DNA of 33,841 bases from RYN-433 sp036558265 (lineage in GTDB: Bacteria > Planctomycetota > Phycisphaerae > Tepidisphaerales > Tepidisphaeraceae), in NCBI GenBank assembly GCA_036558265.1, contig DATBFY010000558.1, forward strand, positions 1 through 33,841, written 5' to 3'. Position 1 is the first letter of the stretch. Each line of letters starts with the position of its first letter. Positions 32,639 through 33,841 of this stretch are shown piece after piece. Below the pieces are notes generated by a model. That model was not told where the DNA came from. It saw only the letters and a list, made by a program, of their open reading frames with translations, and made no database searches. The translations under genes and the position numbers were made by a program.

Positions 32639-33841
32639 ATGACCGCGCAACCCGTCAGTCGTCGGTCGTTCAATCGAGCGCTTTTGGCGGGCGGCGCCTC
32701 GATCGTCGCCGCGCCCGCGTTCCTGCGCGGGCAGAATCTCAACAGCAAGCTCAATATCGCGATGATCGCCTGCGGCGGACGCGGGGGCGCCAATCTCAAG
32801 AGCGTCGCCTCCGAAAACATCGTCGCGCTCTGCGACGTCGACCGCCGCGCCCTCGACTCGGCATCCGCCAGGTTCCCCGCTGCGGCGACGTTCAGGGACT
32901 TCCGCAAGCTCTTCGACCGGCCACAGGCCTTCGACGCCGTCGTCGTCAGCACCTGCGAGCACACCCACGCGTTCGCGACCATGCTCGCCCTCAGGCACGG
33001 CAAGCACGTCTACTGCGAAAAGCCCCTCACGCACAACATCTGGGAGGCGCGCCAGATCCGACAGGCGGCCGCCCAGGCCAAGGTCGCCACCCAGATGGGT
33101 ATCCAGATGCACGCCACCCAGAACATGCGGCAGGTCGTCGAGCTCGTCCACGCCGGCGCGATCGGGCCCGTCCGCGAGGCCCACGTCTGGGTCTCCCGCG
33201 CCTGGGGACTTCAAAGCGAGGAGGCCGCCAAGCGCAACAAGGACATCGTCTACGTCACCCAGCGCCCCACCGAAGCCCAGCCCGTCCCGCCCTACCTCGA
33301 CTGGGACCTGTGGCTCGGCCCCAGGGCCCACCGCCCCTTCAACGATGTCTACTTCCCCGGCCCCAAGTGGTACCGCTGGTGGGACTTCGGAAGCGGCACC
33401 ATGAGCGACCTGGGAAGCCACTGGAACGATTTCGCCTTCTGGGCGCTCAAGCTGAACGCGCCGCTGACGATTCAGGCGGCCGGACCGGATCCCCATCCGG
33501 AGATCGCCCCCGCGTCGATGAGCGCGACCTACGAGTACGGCCCGCGCGAACCGATGCCCGCCGTCAAGGTCACCTGGCACCAGGGCGAGAGCAAGCCCGA
33601 AATCTGGAAGGAGGGAGCGATCCCCAAGTGGAACGACGGGGTCCTGTTCATCGGCGACAAGGGCATGCTGCTGGCCGATTATTCCAAGCACGTCCTCCTG
33701 CCCGAGAAGGAATTCGCCGGTTTCACCCCGCCCGAGCCGACGCTCTCGCGCTCGCCCGCCGAACATCACGCGGAATGGATCCAAGCCGCCAAGTCGGGCA
33801 AGCGCTGCCTGGCGGATTTCGAATACGGCGGGCAACTGACC
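32639..33841 (+). CDS. Gfo/Idh/MocA family oxidoreductase, Tat-exported (3' end outside window)
   Basis: At least 401 residues, still open at the window edge. MTAQPVSRRSFNRALLAGGA is a twin-arginine signal. The Rossmann part follows: KLNIAMIACGGRGGANLKSV, VALCDVDRRALDSA, FDAVVVSTCEHTHAFATMLA and the family mark HGKHVYCEKPLTHN. The C-terminal domain includes VREAHVWVSRAWG, YLDWDLWLGPRAHRPF and WWDFGSGTMSDLGSHWNDF, typical of the planctomycete secreted subgroup acting on sugars or cyclitols with NAD(P). AAGGA lies 7 bp before the ATG. It diverges from the lipoprotein gene with a 297-bp gap holding the repeats listed. The substrate is unknown. Confidence 0.92.
   Translation, partial: MTAQPVSRRSFNRALLAGGASIVAAPAFLRGQNLNSKLNIAMIACGGRGGANLKSVASENIVALCDVDRRALDSASARFPAAATFRDFRKLFDRPQAFDAVVVSTCEHTHAFATMLALRHGKHVYCEKPLTHNIWEARQIRQAAAQAKVATQMGIQMHATQNMRQVVELVHAGAIGPVREAHVWVSRAWGLQSEEAAKRNKDIVYVTQRPTEAQPVPPYLDWDLWLGPRAHRPFNDVYFPGPKWYRWWDFGSGTMSDLGSHWNDFAFWALKLNAPLTIQAAGPDPHPEIAPASMSATYEYGPREPMPAVKVTWHQGESKPEIWKEGAIPKWNDGVLFIGDKGMLLADYSKHVLLPEKEFAGFTPPEPTLSRSPAEHHAEWIQAAKSGKRCLADFEYGGQLT

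Overview
The window is high-GC (roughly two thirds G+C by eye) and looks like chromosomal DNA of a planctomycete, probably of the Phycisphaerae side of the phylum. The evidence is the gene mix: a PQQ-like beta-propeller opening with the WPRFRGPNGSG signature, Tat-exported ThuA, PIG-L and Gfo/Idh/MocA enzymes, a DUF748 giant, a stand-alone NuoI, and three kinds of intergenic palindrome that I recall as common in planctomycete genomes. I see no phage, insertion sequence, CRISPR array, tRNA or rRNA.

Layout. 1-4220: the 3' part of a FecR-domain protein followed by a CHASE2-sensor class III nucleotide cyclase, probably an envelope-sensing cAMP module. 4241-6040: a palindromic repeat, an exported beta-propeller protein, a ParD antitoxin and a ParE toxin gene broken by a one-base frameshift. 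6074-7916 (minus): a PIG-L deacetylase, a membrane-anchored SRPBCC protein and a tiny membrane protein. 7917-8291: a gene-free AT-rich stretch ending in a strong intrinsic terminator that faces plus, with no plus-strand gene in front of it. 8292-9626: an isolated nuoI and, convergent to it, an exported DUF4142 protein.

9896-13692 is a sugar operon: a secreted GH32 fructan or sucrose hydrolase, a sugar-binding lipoprotein and an RbsC-type permease, with no ATPase. The permease carries an unusual extracytoplasmic insert of about 110 residues. A 118-nt palindromic element closes this operon. 13830-17077 holds a minus-strand ThuA protein and, divergent from it, a two-gene operon of a PQQ-like propeller and a secreted esterase. 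17116-19137 is a UvrD/Rep helicase whose last codons and stop lie inside a palindromic repeat. It is divergent from a predicted beta-propeller plus PsbP/DcrB-like fusion protein (19250-20794).

21038-22210 (minus) is a C-terminally anchored RMD1/DUF155-like protein. 22414-25128 is a two-gene unit of a Rieske oxygenase and an FAD oxidoreductase of the phytoene-desaturase/PYROXD2 type. 25149-32341 (minus) is a translationally coupled pair: an uncharacterised lipoprotein and a 1880-residue AsmA/DUF748-like protein built from about five modules of roughly 240 residues. 32639 to the end is the 5' part of a Tat-exported Gfo/Idh/MocA oxidoreductase.

The points most worth following up are the permease insert, the five-module DUF748 protein and its lipoprotein partner, the orphan terminator before nuoI, and the three palindrome families. 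Function calls are from reading motifs by eye; no database search was run.
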